64,000 bases of DNA from Amycolatopsis orientalis DSM 43388 (GCF_000411975.1 NZ_ASXG01000015.1:4612-68611); one strand, 5' to 3'. Shown: positions 7,058 through 15,732, counted from the stretch's first letter. The notes: generated from the letters alone by a model not told the origin. Made by a program: numbers and translations.

Positions 7058-9559
7058 CTACGCCGTGCGCTGCAGCAACCGGTCGAACTGGTCGAGCAGG
7101 TCGTTGGCGAAGTCCGCGAACGGATTCCCCGCCGACGGACGGAACCGCACCACCTGCGGGTCGTGGTCGCTCGCCTGGTCCGCGAACTCGGCGTTGACAT
7201 GCACCACGTCGTAGTCCACGCCGCGCGGAGCGGCCGAGGCCAGGATGTGGTCGAGCACCTGCGACTGCCCCTCGAACACGTAGCTGTAGCGCTCGGCCGG
7301 CGGCAGCGTCGAGATCAGGTCCTTCAGCAACCCGCCCGCCGTCAGCTTCGCCAGCGCGGGCGAGAACTGGTAGTCGTTCAGGTCGCCGGCCACCACGACG
7401 TTCGCCCGCGGGTCCGCGTTGAGCAGCTGCGCCACAAAGCCCTGCAGCACGGTCGCCTGCTTCTGCCGCTGCACCTCGGAGCTGCGCGTCGGCGGCTGGT
7501 AACGGCCGTGCGTCGGCTGGTCGCCGCCCTTCGAGTTGAAGTGGTTGGCCAGCACGAAAACGGTGCGGCCGCGGAACACGAACTCCCCGGCCAGCGGCTT
7601 GCGGCTGTCCTCCCACGCCTCGTTGCCCGGGTCGACCCGGCCCGGCGACTGCGTCAGGTGTGCCTTGCCGTGCTCGGAAACCACGCCCACCGAAGAGGTC
7701 GGGCCGCCACCCGGACGATCCACAAAGGACACCCGGGCCGGGTTGAACAGGAAGCCGACGCGGATGTTGCCGCCCGGCTGTCCGCCGTCCTCGTCGTTCA
7801 CCGGGTTGATCTGCCGCCACTGGTACTGCGGGCCGCCCGCGGCCACGACCGCGTCGGTGAACTTCTTCAGAGTCGCGTCGGCGTCGACCGTGCCGTCGTC
7901 GGTCGCCCCGCTGTTGTCCTGGATTTCTTCCAGGGTGACGATGTCCGGCGTCGCGAGGTTGTCGACGATGCCGTGCGCGAGCTGCGCGTACTTGGTGTCC
8001 GAATCGGACGGTGCGAGGTTCTCGACGTTGTAGGTCGCCACCGAAAGCTCGCCCGGACGCTGCTTGCGCGTGGTTTCCTTCTGCAGCTTGTTGTCCTTGG
8101 CCGCGCCCAGCTTGGACGCGAACAGCGTGTACCCGCCGTAGTTGCTGTACTCGACCGGACCGGAGGTGACCCCGGTAAGCACGTCTCCGGTGTTGACCTT
8201 CGGAGCCGCCTGCTGCGCGGACGGGATGATCGACTGGACCTTCAGCACGCCAGTGTTGATCTTGTCGTAGCCGAGGTAAACAGTGCCGCCGCGCGGAGTC
8301 TGGTTCTGCTGCGGTTTCGTGGTCACGTACAGCTCGCCGTACTTGTTGCTCGGGCCGACCACGCGCGCGTCGGAAACCTGGACGGTCTCGCTTTCGTGCG
8401 ACTCCCAGAAGTCCAGCGCGTACTTCGCCGGCTCCAGCGGCAGCGGCTCGATGTTGCCGCCCGCGTTGGGGGCCAGCACGTCCGGCACCTGGTCCGGTGT
8501 CAGCACCGTCGGCGCGGGCAGCGGATTCCCCTGCGAGTCGACCGTCCACTGTGCACTGGTCAGCTCGGTCAGCGACTGGTAGTTCGAGGTCGCGGGCGCG
8601 TCCGGGTAGTACTCCTTGACCTTGCCCTTCGCGGTGATCGCGTCGCCGACCGCCACGTCCGGGGCGGTCGATCCGGTGAACACGAACAGGCCCTCGCTGG
8701 TGCGCGGGTCGCTGTCCGGATGCGGGTCGGTGATCCAGAACCCGCGCGCCGAGCCGAAGCTCCGCACCGCGGTGACGATGCCGGTGACGTCCTCGACCTG
8801 CTTGTCCTTGAACGGCGAAATCCGCGTGGTGCCCTGGATGTCGTGGATCTTCGCCGGCACCCCGGGTTCGCCCGGCTGGGTGCCGGGGGTCTCGCCCTTG
8901 GTGTTGGTGGGCGTCGGGTCGCCGACGGTGAAGTCCGCGCTGTTGTTGTCGGTGTCGGCGAGCGTCGCCGCCCGCGCGACGGATGTCGTGTTGGATGCCG
9001 CGGCGGCCGGGGTTCCTTCGCGGACAACGGCATCGCCGAAACCGACGAGGTCCTTGACACGGCTGTCGGCCAGGCAGTCGGCGGCGGTCTTGCAGGTCAG
9101 CGGCGCGCTGTCGGACACGAGCGCGACGGTGCCGGCAGTCGCGGACATCGCGATGCCGCCAGTCGCGTCGGGCGTCGGCAGCGCGACCGTGCCGCCGTTC
9201 CCCTTCCCCTCCGCGACGAGGTAGCGGCCCTTCGGCGCGACCGCCCCGGCGAGCGGCGTGACCTGCCACTTGCTCGATGCGCTCGCCGAAGCAGGCAGGT
9301 ACTGGACGCTGTACCCGTCGAGCGCGACCGGCGCGCCGCCGTGGTTGGCCAGCTCGATGAAGTCGTTGGTCAGCGTGGCGCCGGAATTGCCGCCACCGCC
9401 GTAGACCTCGGCGATCAGGGCGTCCGCGCTCGGCGCCGCCGAAGCGGGCGCGGCCAGTCCGCCCAACGCGAGAGCAGCGGCCGAGGCCACCATCGCGCCT
9501 CTGGTCAGTCTTGCCCCACCGGCGCTGCGGCCCCCGGCGGGACGACGGGATATGGTCAC
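7058..9559 (-). CDS. Secreted ExeM/NucH-type endonuclease
   Basis: An 833-residue secreted nuclease. The start chosen is GTG at 9559, which has a strong AGAGGGGA site 6 nt upstream; an ATG at 9577 is possible. A twin-arginine-like and hydrophobic signal ending APASA precedes a lamin-tail (LTD) domain of about 120 residues ('NDFIELANHGG'), then an OB-fold region and a C-terminal endonuclease/exonuclease/phosphatase domain from about residue 440. The latter shows SVATYNVENL, PDIVTLEEIQD, DLNDYQFSP and SDHDPQVV, the metal-binding and catalytic strands of the superfamily. Such enzymes degrade extracellular DNA for phosphate or nucleotides. It is monocistronic, divergent from the CapA-like gene, and no PHO box is apparent upstream. 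Confidence 0.9.
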   Translation of the reverse strand: MTISRRPAGGRSAGGARLTRGAMVASAAALALGGLAAPASAAPSADALIAEVYGGGGNSGATLTNDFIELANHGGAPVALDGYSVQYLPASASASSKWQVTPLAGAVAPKGRYLVAEGKGNGGTVALPTPDATGGIAMSATAGTVALVSDSAPLTCKTAADCLADSRVKDLVGFGDAVVREGTPAAAASNTTSVARAATLADTDNNSADFTVGDPTPTNTKGETPGTQPGEPGVPAKIHDIQGTTRISPFKDKQVEDVTGIVTAVRSFGSARGFWITDPHPDSDPRTSEGLFVFTGSTAPDVAVGDAITAKGKVKEYYPDAPATSNYQSLTELTSAQWTVDSQGNPLPAPTVLTPDQVPDVLAPNAGGNIEPLPLEPAKYALDFWESHESETVQVSDARVVGPSNKYGELYVTTKPQQNQTPRGGTVYLGYDKINTGVLKVQSIIPSAQQAAPKVNTGDVLTGVTSGPVEYSNYGGYTLFASKLGAAKDNKLQKETTRKQRPGELSVATYNVENLAPSDSDTKYAQLAHGIVDNLATPDIVTLEEIQDNSGATDDGTVDADATLKKFTDAVVAAGGPQYQWRQINPVNDEDGGQPGGNIRVGFLFNPARVSFVDRPGGGPTSSVGVVSEHGKAHLTQSPGRVDPGNEAWEDSRKPLAGEFVFRGRTVFVLANHFNSKGGDQPTHGRYQPPTRSSEVQRQKQATVLQGFVAQLLNADPRANVVVAGDLNDYQFSPALAKLTAGGLLKDLISTLPPAERYSYVFEGQSQVLDHILASAAPRGVDYDVVHVNAEFADQASDHDPQVVRFRPSAGNPFADFANDLLDQFDRLLQRTA

Positions 9560-9684
9560 CCTGAGTCCCCTCTGCATGTCAACGGTCGAGGCATCGTCCC
9601 CCGAACAAGCGAAGCAGAGGAAGACGAAAGAGCAACGATTCGTAACGAGCTGGAGGGATTTCCTCCTTTGGACGGGTTGACGCA

Positions 9685-10701
9685 ATGATCACGCTCGTAC
9701 TCGGCGGAGACGTCAACCTGCAGGGCCGGGCGAACCCGGAAACGGCGTTCCACCCGCTGAGCTCGCTGCTCACCGGCGCTGACGTGCGGTTCGTGAATCT
9801 CGAGGGACCGCTGTCCGGCTCGACCGGCATGGACATCCCGCACAAGCCGAACTGGCGGCACTCGCCGCCGGAGATGGTCGCCGCGCTGACCGCCGCCGAG
9901 ATCGACGTGGTGTCGGTGGCCAACAACGTCACCTACCCGCCGGCCGCGGCGATGGCGAGCCTCGCCGTGCTGGACCGCGCCGGGATCGCGCATTGCGGCG
10001 CGGGCGCGAACCTCGCCGAAGCGCACGCACCGGCCATACTCGAACGCCCTGGCGGCCGGATCGCGTTCCTCGCCTACACGTCGCTGTGCTGGCCCGTCGG
10101 GCAGGAAGCGACGGAAGACTCGCCAGGCGTCGCCGTGGCGGGCGCTTACACGTCGTACCAACCGGATCCGCGCGTCCTGGACGTCCCGGGCCGGCCGCCG
10201 ATCGTGCACACCACGCCGGTCCGCCGCGACCTGGAACTGCTGCTCGCCGACATCCGCCGCGCCCGCACCGAGGCCGACCACGTCGTGGTGTCGATGCATT
10301 GGGGCCTGCCCGGCGAAGAGCTGACCGAATACCAGGTGACCTACGCGCACGCGATCATCGACGCCGGCGCCGACCTGGTCGTCGGGCACGGGCCGCACAC
10401 CGTGCAGCCGGTCGAGGTGTATCGCGGCCGGCCGATCCTCTACAGCCTGGGCAATCTCGTCTTCGACTGGCCCGCCATGCGCGACCGGCACCGCGACGGC
10501 CTGCTCGCCGGGTGCGTCGTCGGCGAGCAGATACGGGTCGAATTAGTGCCGATTCGCCGCGGCGAAGACAACGAATGCGTACCGTTGACCGGAGCCGAGG
10601 CCGACGAAGCGCTGCAGCGGTTTGTCGACTCGTCCGCGCGCCGCGGGACGAGCGTGACGGTCAGTGACGGCTTCGCGACCGTCGAAGGGCTTCGCGGCTA
10701 G
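9685..10701 (+). CDS. CapA family metallophosphoesterase-like protein
   Basis: A 338-residue member of the CapA/PgsA-like family (PGA_cap). Recognisable features are the N-terminal strand 'VLGGDVNLQG', the 'NLEGPLSGS' turn, 'VSMHWGLPGEELTEYQ' (about residues 203-218) and the C-terminal 'GADLVVGHGPHTVQPVEVY' with 'SLGNLVFDW'. In Bacillus, CapA takes part in poly-gamma-glutamate export; most actinobacterial members are of unknown role. It lacks a signal peptide or membrane anchor here, which argues for a cytosolic enzyme. No capsule genes are nearby. Confidence 0.85.
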   Translation: MITLVLGGDVNLQGRANPETAFHPLSSLLTGADVRFVNLEGPLSGSTGMDIPHKPNWRHSPPEMVAALTAAEIDVVSVANNVTYPPAAAMASLAVLDRAGIAHCGAGANLAEAHAPAILERPGGRIAFLAYTSLCWPVGQEATEDSPGVAVAGAYTSYQPDPRVLDVPGRPPIVHTTPVRRDLELLLADIRRARTEADHVVVSMHWGLPGEELTEYQVTYAHAIIDAGADLVVGHGPHTVQPVEVYRGRPILYSLGNLVFDWPAMRDRHRDGLLAGCVVGEQIRVELVPIRRGEDNECVPLTGAEADEALQRFVDSSARRGTSVTVSDGFATVEGLRG

Positions 10702-11078
10702 CCCGCCGATCCCGCCGTCACCCGGACGGCGCATCTGCCTTAAATGCAGCTCAAGCCCGGGGTCGACTGGTACCGGGCGGGAGTACCTTACCGATGAGCA
10801 CGGAAACTGTGGCCCAGACCACTTTCGGGTCGCCCCGGCGCTCACGGGTAGCACCTCGCGGGGGAGGCGACACGGTCACGTGGGGGTTGACCGTCGTCGA
10901 GTGCGCGGGTGCCACCACCGGAGGAAAACAGCCGCGGGCGCGGGCCTTCCGCTTCGCCCGCGACCGCGGCTCCGAGGATTTGCCCCGGGGAAGCCTCGCG
11001 AGTGGCGAGGCGCCGCCTTGACCGCGCGGGGGAGCGCGGGAGGGGGAGGAAGGCGGCCCGCCTCGCCACTCGTGAGCA
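10702..11078. other. Intergenic region with large inverted repeat
   Basis: No gene is supported in these 377 bp between two convergent genes. A 75-codon ORF at 10794-11021 looks like random high-GC sequence in its second half. The main structure is the inverted repeat at 10995-11076. Confidence 0.5.
10995..11076. repeat. Long imperfect inverted repeat, likely bidirectional terminator
   Basis: The arm 10995-11019 (CTCGCGAGTGGCGAGGCG then CCGCCTT) is matched by the inverted arm 11050-11076 with two small mismatches, around a GC-rich 30-nt loop. It ends 2 bp from the stop codon of the minus-strand hydrolase gene, so it can stop transcription in both directions. A dispersed palindromic repeat is the alternative. 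Confidence 0.6.
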
Positions 11079-11786
11079 TTAACCGCCGACGAGAGCGGTC
11101 GCCACGCCGTCGACCACCCGCGCACACGTCTCGCCGTGGGTGAGCGGCAGGTAATGCCCGGCTCCCGGCACGATCTGCAACGTTCCGTCCTGGCAGGCGG
11201 CCAGAAATCGCCGTTCGCCGAGACGGAAGTGGTCGTGGCGGCCGTTGAGCAGCAGTACCCGGCCCGGGTACCGCGCGAGGTCGGCGAGCGGATCCATCCG
11301 GGCAGCCGCCTCCATCACGTCGGGGATGACTTCGGAAGCGATTCCCGCCGCGAGGACCGGCTCGGCAATTTCCGCGGGAACGACCCGGCGGAGCAGCCAC
11401 GCACTGAAGGAAGCACCGTCGTCCGCGGTCGTCGCCAGGCCGCGTCGCGCGAACCGGAATCCGCCGCGCAGCACCGCGCTGGGCACGAGCGAACATCCGG
11501 CTCCCACCAGGGAAACCACCCGCTCCGGATGGCGAGCCGCGGTCGCGATCGAGACATAGCCGCCGAGGGAATGCCCGAACAAGACCGCGCGGCCGCCCAC
11601 CTCGTCGATGGCCTCGGCGACCGCATCGACCGCGCTGTCCAGAGTGAATCTTTCCCCGCGCCGCGTCCCGTGCCCAGGCAGGTCCGGCACGGCGATCCGG
11701 CCGCGGGCCAGGCGTTTCTGCTGCTGCCAGCACGCCCCGGACAACCGCAGGCCGTGCGCGAAAACCACCGGCAAGACGTCGCTCAT
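11079..11786 (-). CDS. Alpha/beta hydrolase
   Basis: 235 residues from an ATG with a GGGGGAGA ribosome-binding site. The fold is shown by the oxyanion strand 'PVVFAHGLRLSG', the nucleophile elbow GHSLGGY (Ser near residue 86), the acid strand 'GRVLLLNGRHDHF' and the C-terminal histidine in 'VPGAGHYLPLTH'. It is a small serine hydrolase; the substrate cannot be told. It is divergent from a TetR-type gene and two identical palindromes lie between them, so its expression is very likely controlled by that repressor. Confidence 0.85.
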   Translation of the reverse strand: MSDVLPVVFAHGLRLSGACWQQQKRLARGRIAVPDLPGHGTRRGERFTLDSAVDAVAEAIDEVGGRAVLFGHSLGGYVSIATAARHPERVVSLVGAGCSLVPSAVLRGGFRFARRGLATTADDGASFSAWLLRRVVPAEIAEPVLAAGIASEVIPDVMEAAARMDPLADLARYPGRVLLLNGRHDHFRLGERRFLAACQDGTLQIVPGAGHYLPLTHGETCARVVDGVATALVGG

Positions 11787-11808
11787 GTCTCCCCCTTCAC
11801 CCCGCAAT

Positions 11809-11823
11809 GCAACGCTCCGTTGC
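11809..11823. promoter_or_regulatory. Palindromic operator 1 (probable TetR site)
   Basis: GCAACG-CTC-CGTTGC, a perfect 6+3+6 palindrome 23 bp upstream of the hydrolase start codon. Its core is identical to operator 2. Confidence 0.7.
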
Positions 11824-11856
11824 GTTTGAAGGTGTACCACGCGGGCGCGCCCAAAT

Positions 11857-11871
11857 GCAACGCACCGTTGC
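11857..11871. promoter_or_regulatory. Palindromic operator 2 (probable TetR site)
   Basis: GCAACG-CAC-CGTTGC, extended to a 7-bp half-site on each side. It lies 48 bp centre to centre from operator 1 and just upstream of the TAGGGT -10 box (11880-11885) that sits 6 nt before the regulator's ATG, so it is well placed for autorepression of a leaderless transcript. Confidence 0.75.
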
Positions 11872-11891
11872 AAACGGGTTAGGGTGAGCCC

Positions 11892-12467
11892 ATGGACCGG
11901 ACCGCATCCCGCCCGCGCAAGGCGGACGCCATCTTCTCCGCGACCCTCGAGCTGCTGGCCGAACGCGGGTACGACGCGCTGACGATCGAAGCGGTCGCCG
12001 CACGGGCCGGGGTGCACAAAACGACGATCTACCGGACGTGGGCGACCAAGGACGAGGTGCTCGCCGACGCCCTCGTGCAGGCCCCGGAGCTGACCTTCGC
12101 GATGCCCGACACCGGTTCTCTGCGCGGCGATCTCCTCGAACTGGCGAAGCAGATCTACCGTCTGCTGTCCGATCCGGCGAACCGGCGCGTGATCACGACC
12201 GTCGTCTCCGCGCTGCCGGACCGGCCAGCCACCGCCGAGGCGGCCGGACGGTTCTTCGCCGACCGCCTCGGCCGTGAGCAGGCCGTCTTCGACCGTGCGC
12301 ACGACCGAGGCGAACTCGCCGAGGCCGCGGATGCGGAGATGATCATGGATCTGCTCGGCGGGAACCTCTGGTTCCACACCTTGATCCGGGCGAAATCCGC
12401 CGACGACGCCTATCTCGAACGGCTAGTCGACACCGTCCTCACCGGAATCCCCCGGGGCGGCCGGTGA
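11892..12467 (+). CDS. TetR/AcrR family transcriptional regulator
   Basis: 191 residues. The N-terminal helix-turn-helix is clear: 'RKADAIFSATLELLAERG', 'LTIEAVAARAGVHKTTIYRTW' region at about residues 28-48, with the family's typical KTTIYRTW recognition helix. The C-terminal ligand-binding domain is diverged. The start codon follows a TANNNT box by 6 nt, which suggests a leaderless mRNA. Two palindromic operators in the divergent promoter region indicate that it represses itself and the neighbouring hydrolase gene. Ligand unknown; it may be the hydrolase substrate. Confidence 0.9.
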   Translation: MDRTASRPRKADAIFSATLELLAERGYDALTIEAVAARAGVHKTTIYRTWATKDEVLADALVQAPELTFAMPDTGSLRGDLLELAKQIYRLLSDPANRRVITTVVSALPDRPATAEAAGRFFADRLGREQAVFDRAHDRGELAEAADAEMIMDLLGGNLWFHTLIRAKSADDAYLERLVDTVLTGIPRGGR

Positions 12468-13394
12468 TCAGTACGGCCGGTCCCCGACGATCGCGACGCG
12501 CTCGGCGATCCGGACGTGCGGGTGGTAGTCGTTCACCGCGTAGTGCTGGGTCGCGCGGTTGTCCCAGAACGCCACCGAATCCCGCTCCCAGCGGAACCGC
12601 ACCTGGAACTCCGGCGTGTGCGCCTGCAGGAACAAATACCGCAGCAACCGGTCGCTTTCGGCGCGGTCGAGGCCGACGATGTGCGTGGTGAACGCCTGGT
12701 TCACGAACAACGTGCGCCGTCCGGTCTCCGGATGGGTCCGCACCACCGGGTGCTCGACCGGCGGGTACGCGTCCTGCCATTGGGCGAGCAGGTCCGGGTC
12801 GGTGAACCGGTCGAATCCGGGGATGAAGTCGTGCACCGCGGTGAGGCCGTCGATCCGCTCGCGGACGTCGGCGGGCAGGTTGTCGTAGGCGGCGGCCATG
12901 TCGGCCCACATCGTGTCGCCGCCGACCGGCGGGACCTCGACCAGCCGCAGCACCGAACCGAGTGCCGGATTCGGCCGCCAGGTGACGTCGGTGTGCCAGA
13001 TGTTTTCGTACCCGGGCATCCCGGCGGTGCGGGTGAACCGCACGACCTGATCGGAATCTCCCTGCGGGATGAACGGGTTGGTCTCCAGCTCGCCCCAGTT
13101 CGCGGCGAACGCGCGCTGCTGCTGCGACGTGATGTGCTGGTCGCGGAAGAACAGCACCTTCCACTCCAGCAGCGCGCGATTCAGTTCGGCGCGCAGCCGA
13201 GGCGAGACCGGCGCGCCAAGGTCCACTCCGGAGATTTCCGCGCCGATCACTCGTCCGAGCGGGCGAAGGGTGAAAAGCTCATAGGGGCGCTCTTCGACGC
13301 CGTCCGGAAGGCGGCGCAGCACGCGCGGGCCTTCGAGGATTCCGGCGTCCGGCGTGACGGACGAGCGCAGGCGGGCAGGCAGGTCTACCGACAT
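12468..13394 (-). CDS. TauD/TfdA family alpha-ketoglutarate dioxygenase
   Basis: 308 residues, the usual size for the family. The iron ligands are His134 and Asp136 in 'WHTDVTW' and His284 in 'TQHYAVNDY'; Arg295 ('HPHVRIAER') is placed to bind alpha-ketoglutarate. TauD-type enzymes hydroxylate taurine, other sulfonates or related small molecules and release sulfite or an aldehyde. No sulfonate transporter genes are near, so taurine use is not supported by context. It is convergent with and almost abuts the TetR gene. Confidence 0.88.
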   Translation of the reverse strand: MSVDLPARLRSSVTPDAGILEGPRVLRRLPDGVEERPYELFTLRPLGRVIGAEISGVDLGAPVSPRLRAELNRALLEWKVLFFRDQHITSQQQRAFAANWGELETNPFIPQGDSDQVVRFTRTAGMPGYENIWHTDVTWRPNPALGSVLRLVEVPPVGGDTMWADMAAAYDNLPADVRERIDGLTAVHDFIPGFDRFTDPDLLAQWQDAYPPVEHPVVRTHPETGRRTLFVNQAFTTHIVGLDRAESDRLLRYLFLQAHTPEFQVRFRWERDSVAFWDNRATQHYAVNDYHPHVRIAERVAIVGDRPY

Positions 13395-13719
13395 AGGGGT
13401 ACTCCCGGAAGAATAGGTGAATTCGGCTCTGCTAGCGGAAAATCGCCTACGCGGGAGGGGAGCCGAGACGACCGCGACGCCTCAGGAGAGCGGCGACGCC
13501 CTCACCGTCCGACCGCGCCGGGGCACGGCCGGCTTGCGGCACTACCCGGTTCTCTGGCATGACTCCAATCTTGGCCGGGACCGGAGCCGCTGGTCAAGGA
13601 TCCCCACGATGTGGAATCGTCGCACGCCCGGCCGAGTGACCCGGGCGGCCTCGATGGGGTTAGATCTCCTCAGAGAGTCGCGGGCCGCGGTGCGCGCTCT
13701 TTCGGAAGCGGAGGTCCCG
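13395..13719. other. Divergent intergenic region
   Basis: These 325 bp separate the dioxygenase gene (minus) from the WXG-type operon (plus). Both promoters should lie here. ORFs that extend the downstream gene upstream have no protein-like sequence. I see no known riboswitch or operator palindrome. Confidence 0.4.
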
Positions 13720-14013
13720 ATGGCAGGTTCGACGAGCGAGCGGCTCAACGCCGCCGCGGACGCGCTCGATCGAGCGGCTGCCGACGCGGACCGTGCGGCG
13801 GGCCGGTTCTCCGAAGCCCGTCTCGAATCGACGCCGTGGGGGATTTCCGCGCCCGCACGGGAAATCGCCGCCCGGTGGGAGGCCGCGCTCGCCGCGCGGG
13901 ACGTCGACGCGCGCATGCTCGGCGACGCGACGTCCGACCTCGCCGGCCAGCTCCGGATGGCCGCCCGCGGCCACCACCAGCGCCCGACGATCGCGACGGC
14001 GCTGCTGAGTTGA
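13720..14013 (+). CDS. Small ESX-type helical protein
   Basis: 97 residues from an ATG with GGAGG 5 nt upstream. The sequence is Ala/Arg-rich and helical, with a turn 'LESTPWGISAPAREIAARW' (about residues 35-53) that puts Trp-Gly between two helices, like a loose WXG hairpin. It overlaps the next gene (TGATG), so the two are translationally coupled. I read the pair as a heterodimeric type VII secretion target plus partner. No known function. Confidence 0.7.
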   Translation: MAGSTSERLNAAADALDRAAADADRAAGRFSEARLESTPWGISAPAREIAARWEAALAARDVDARMLGDATSDLAGQLRMAARGHHQRPTIATALLS

Positions 14014-14582
14014 TGCCGTTCCTCCACCCGGCGCTGGAAAACGCGGCCGCCGGGCTGGCTTCTTTGAGTGCCGCGGCCGCCGCGGTCAACGCACCGGACC
14101 CGATCACCGCGCTGCGCCAGATCGACTGTTCCCCGCAGGCGATCCGCGAATCGGCGCGCACGCTCTCCAGCGGACGCGACGTGTTGGTGATGGCACGGCT
14201 GGAGTTCGAACGCGGGGCGCACAGCGCGGAACGCAAATGGGGCGGCGAACCGGCCGCGCGATTCCGCAGCAGCGCGGACGAGCTGGACGCGCAATACCGG
14301 CAGGCCGCCGAAGCCGCCGCACGCACCGCGTCGGTCGGCTTGGACCTGGCGGATTTGCTTGACCGGCTGGCGGATCAGACCGCCGCACAGGTCATGCTCA
14401 TCGCGGAAAGCGTGACCCCGGCGGCCGTCGCGCTGCTCGCGGGCGACCGCTCCGCGGAGCCAGCCGTGCGGGAGTCGTGCGGAACCATCGCGGAAGCGGT
14501 CGAGCGAGGCGTCGCAACCATAGGAGAGGCAACGACTTTCCTCGACGCGTTCGGCACTCCGGTGTTGCAGGAAGAGAATTAG
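14013..14582 (+). CDS. WXG100-like protein, partner of the preceding
   Basis: 189 residues. A WXG-like hairpin sits near residues 75-95 ('ERKWGGEPAARFRSSADEL'), and further helices follow on the C-terminal side, so it is longer than a classical 100-residue WXG100 protein. No signal peptide or membrane segment is present, as expected for ESX substrates. It starts inside the stop codon of the upstream gene. Its stop codon overlaps that of the convergent methyltransferase gene (TTAG), leaving no room for a terminator. Confidence 0.7.
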   Translation: MPFLHPALENAAAGLASLSAAAAAVNAPDPITALRQIDCSPQAIRESARTLSSGRDVLVMARLEFERGAHSAERKWGGEPAARFRSSADELDAQYRQAAEAAARTASVGLDLADLLDRLADQTAAQVMLIAESVTPAAVALLAGDRSAEPAVRESCGTIAEAVERGVATIGEATTFLDAFGTPVLQEEN

Positions 14583-15373
14583 CGAGTCGCGGTCACGAAT
14601 CCGCCCCGCGTGTGCTCCACCGGCTCGCGTCCGTATCGGACGGCAAGTTCCGCCACCGTAACGGTTTCCGGCCGCCAGCCGTGCTCGGCAAGCCACTCCG
14701 GAGCGTCTCCGCCGAGACCGCCGCGCCACAGCGCCGTGACCTCGCCGCCGACTTCGCGTGCCCGCTCCAGCAATCCGTCCCGCTCGCCGTCCGGCCGGTG
14801 TTCGAACGAAACCCGGCTGCCCGGCGCGGACAACTCCGTGACAGCCGTGAGCAACCGCTCCGCCTCGTCGCGGCTGAGGTAGACGAGCAGTCCCTCGGCG
14901 AGCCAGACGGTCGGCTGTGTTGGATCGAAGCCCGCGTTTTTCAAGGCAGCGCCCCAGTCGTCCCGCAGATCCACCGGGACCGTCGTGCGCTCGCACCTCG
15001 CCCGCGCTCCCTGCTCAGCCAGCACGGTTTCCTTGAACGCGAGCACATCCGGCAGGTCGACTTCGAACATCCGCGCCCCATCGGGCCAGCCGAGCCGGTA
15101 CGCCCGCGCGTCAAGCCCAGCCGCGAGAAGCACCGTCTGGGTCCCGCCGGAAACGAAGTCGTCGAAGAATCGCGTGCGGATCGCGACCTGCTGCGCGAAC
15201 ACCATCCCGAGCTGATGATTCCGCTCCTGGCCTTCGAAGAGCGCACGCCCCGCGTGGAAGAACGCGCCCGCGTACGGATCCTCGAACAACCGGTCCGGCC
15301 GTCCACTCTCCAGCGCCCGAAGCGCGGCCACCCCGACCGCGGTCCTGCCGACCGGCGGAAGCTCTTCGCTCAT
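14579..15373 (-). CDS. SAM-dependent methyltransferase, LCMT-like (PF04072 type)
   Basis: 264 residues. The family signs are the N-terminal 'RTAVGVAALRALES', 'LFEDPYAGAFF', the SAM-binding strand 'TVLLAAGLDARAYRL' and 'MFEVDLPDVLAFKE', which match the large actinobacterial family of putative methyltransferases (TIGR00027 type). Substrates are mostly unknown, some being polyketide or lipid acids. The start overlaps the stop of a possible 47-codon gene upstream (ATGA), which would make the two an operon. Confidence 0.88.
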   Translation of the reverse strand: MSEELPPVGRTAVGVAALRALESGRPDRLFEDPYAGAFFHAGRALFEGQERNHQLGMVFAQQVAIRTRFFDDFVSGGTQTVLLAAGLDARAYRLGWPDGARMFEVDLPDVLAFKETVLAEQGARARCERTTVPVDLRDDWGAALKNAGFDPTQPTVWLAEGLLVYLSRDEAERLLTAVTELSAPGSRVSFEHRPDGERDGLLERAREVGGEVTALWRGGLGGDAPEWLAEHGWRPETVTVAELAVRYGREPVEHTRGGFVTATR

Positions 15374-15513
15374 AGCCCTACGCTACTTCGGCTCGCCGCT
15401 TTGCTGTCCTCGACCAGCCTCCGCACTTTCTCCCGGTCGGACGAGCGGTAGCAAAAGGTGCAGAGGTCGGCTTTGTCGCCACCGCAAGCCGGGTTCACCG
15501 TGACTTGAGGCAC
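15370..15513 (-). CDS. Possible small Cys-containing protein
   Basis: A 47-codon frame starting at GTG 15513 (or GTG 15498) whose stop overlaps the methyltransferase start by 4 bp (ATGA). The peptide has three cysteines in a C-x7-C-x2-C arrangement ('NPACGGDKADLCTFCY') followed by a charged helix ('SDREKVRRLVEDSKAA'), which looks like a small metal-binding knuckle with a helix. Composition is clearly more protein-like than in the other frames. It is too short for confident calling and I know no family for it. Confidence 0.4.
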   Translation of the reverse strand: MPQVTVNPACGGDKADLCTFCYRSSDREKVRRLVEDSKAASRSSVGL

Positions 15514-15691
15514 CCCCGGCCCGGAACGCCCCAACTCGGCATTGCGAACTGAACGTCAACACCCGACGCCGACCACACCTGTACCCCATCCCCACCGCGC
15601 CCCTAACCACTCAACGCGCCCACCGCTTGGGGGTCCGGGGGGCGAAGCCCCTCCGGGCGGGGCCTGGGGGTTGCACCCCCAGAAACACGGC

Positions 15692-15732
15692 GGGCGAGCC
15701 AGGCCGACGCTTTCCGTCGGCATGGCTCGCCC
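15692..15732 (-). terminator. Hairpin downstream of tRNA-Ser
   Basis: A 16-17 bp stem (GGGCGAGCCAGGCCGACG with near-complete complement, one mismatch) and a 5-nt loop, 10 bp beyond the 3' end of the tRNA gene. A further GC-rich hairpin-prone stretch lies at 15623-15682. Confidence 0.65.

Noticed and set aside
7163..9688. An 841-codon plus-strand ORF opposite the nuclease gene
   Set aside because: It is the complement of a clear secreted nuclease and has the Arg/Val-rich composition of a shadow frame.
10794..11021. A 75-codon ORF beginning MSTETVAQTTFGSPRR after the CapA-like gene
   Set aside because: The start is reasonable and a precursor peptide was considered, but the second half is random Arg/Gly-rich sequence, no modifying enzyme is adjacent, and it runs into the inverted repeat.
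13395..13600. Riboswitch upstream of the TauD-like gene
   Set aside because: I looked for SAM or other sulfur-related riboswitch cores on the minus strand and saw none.
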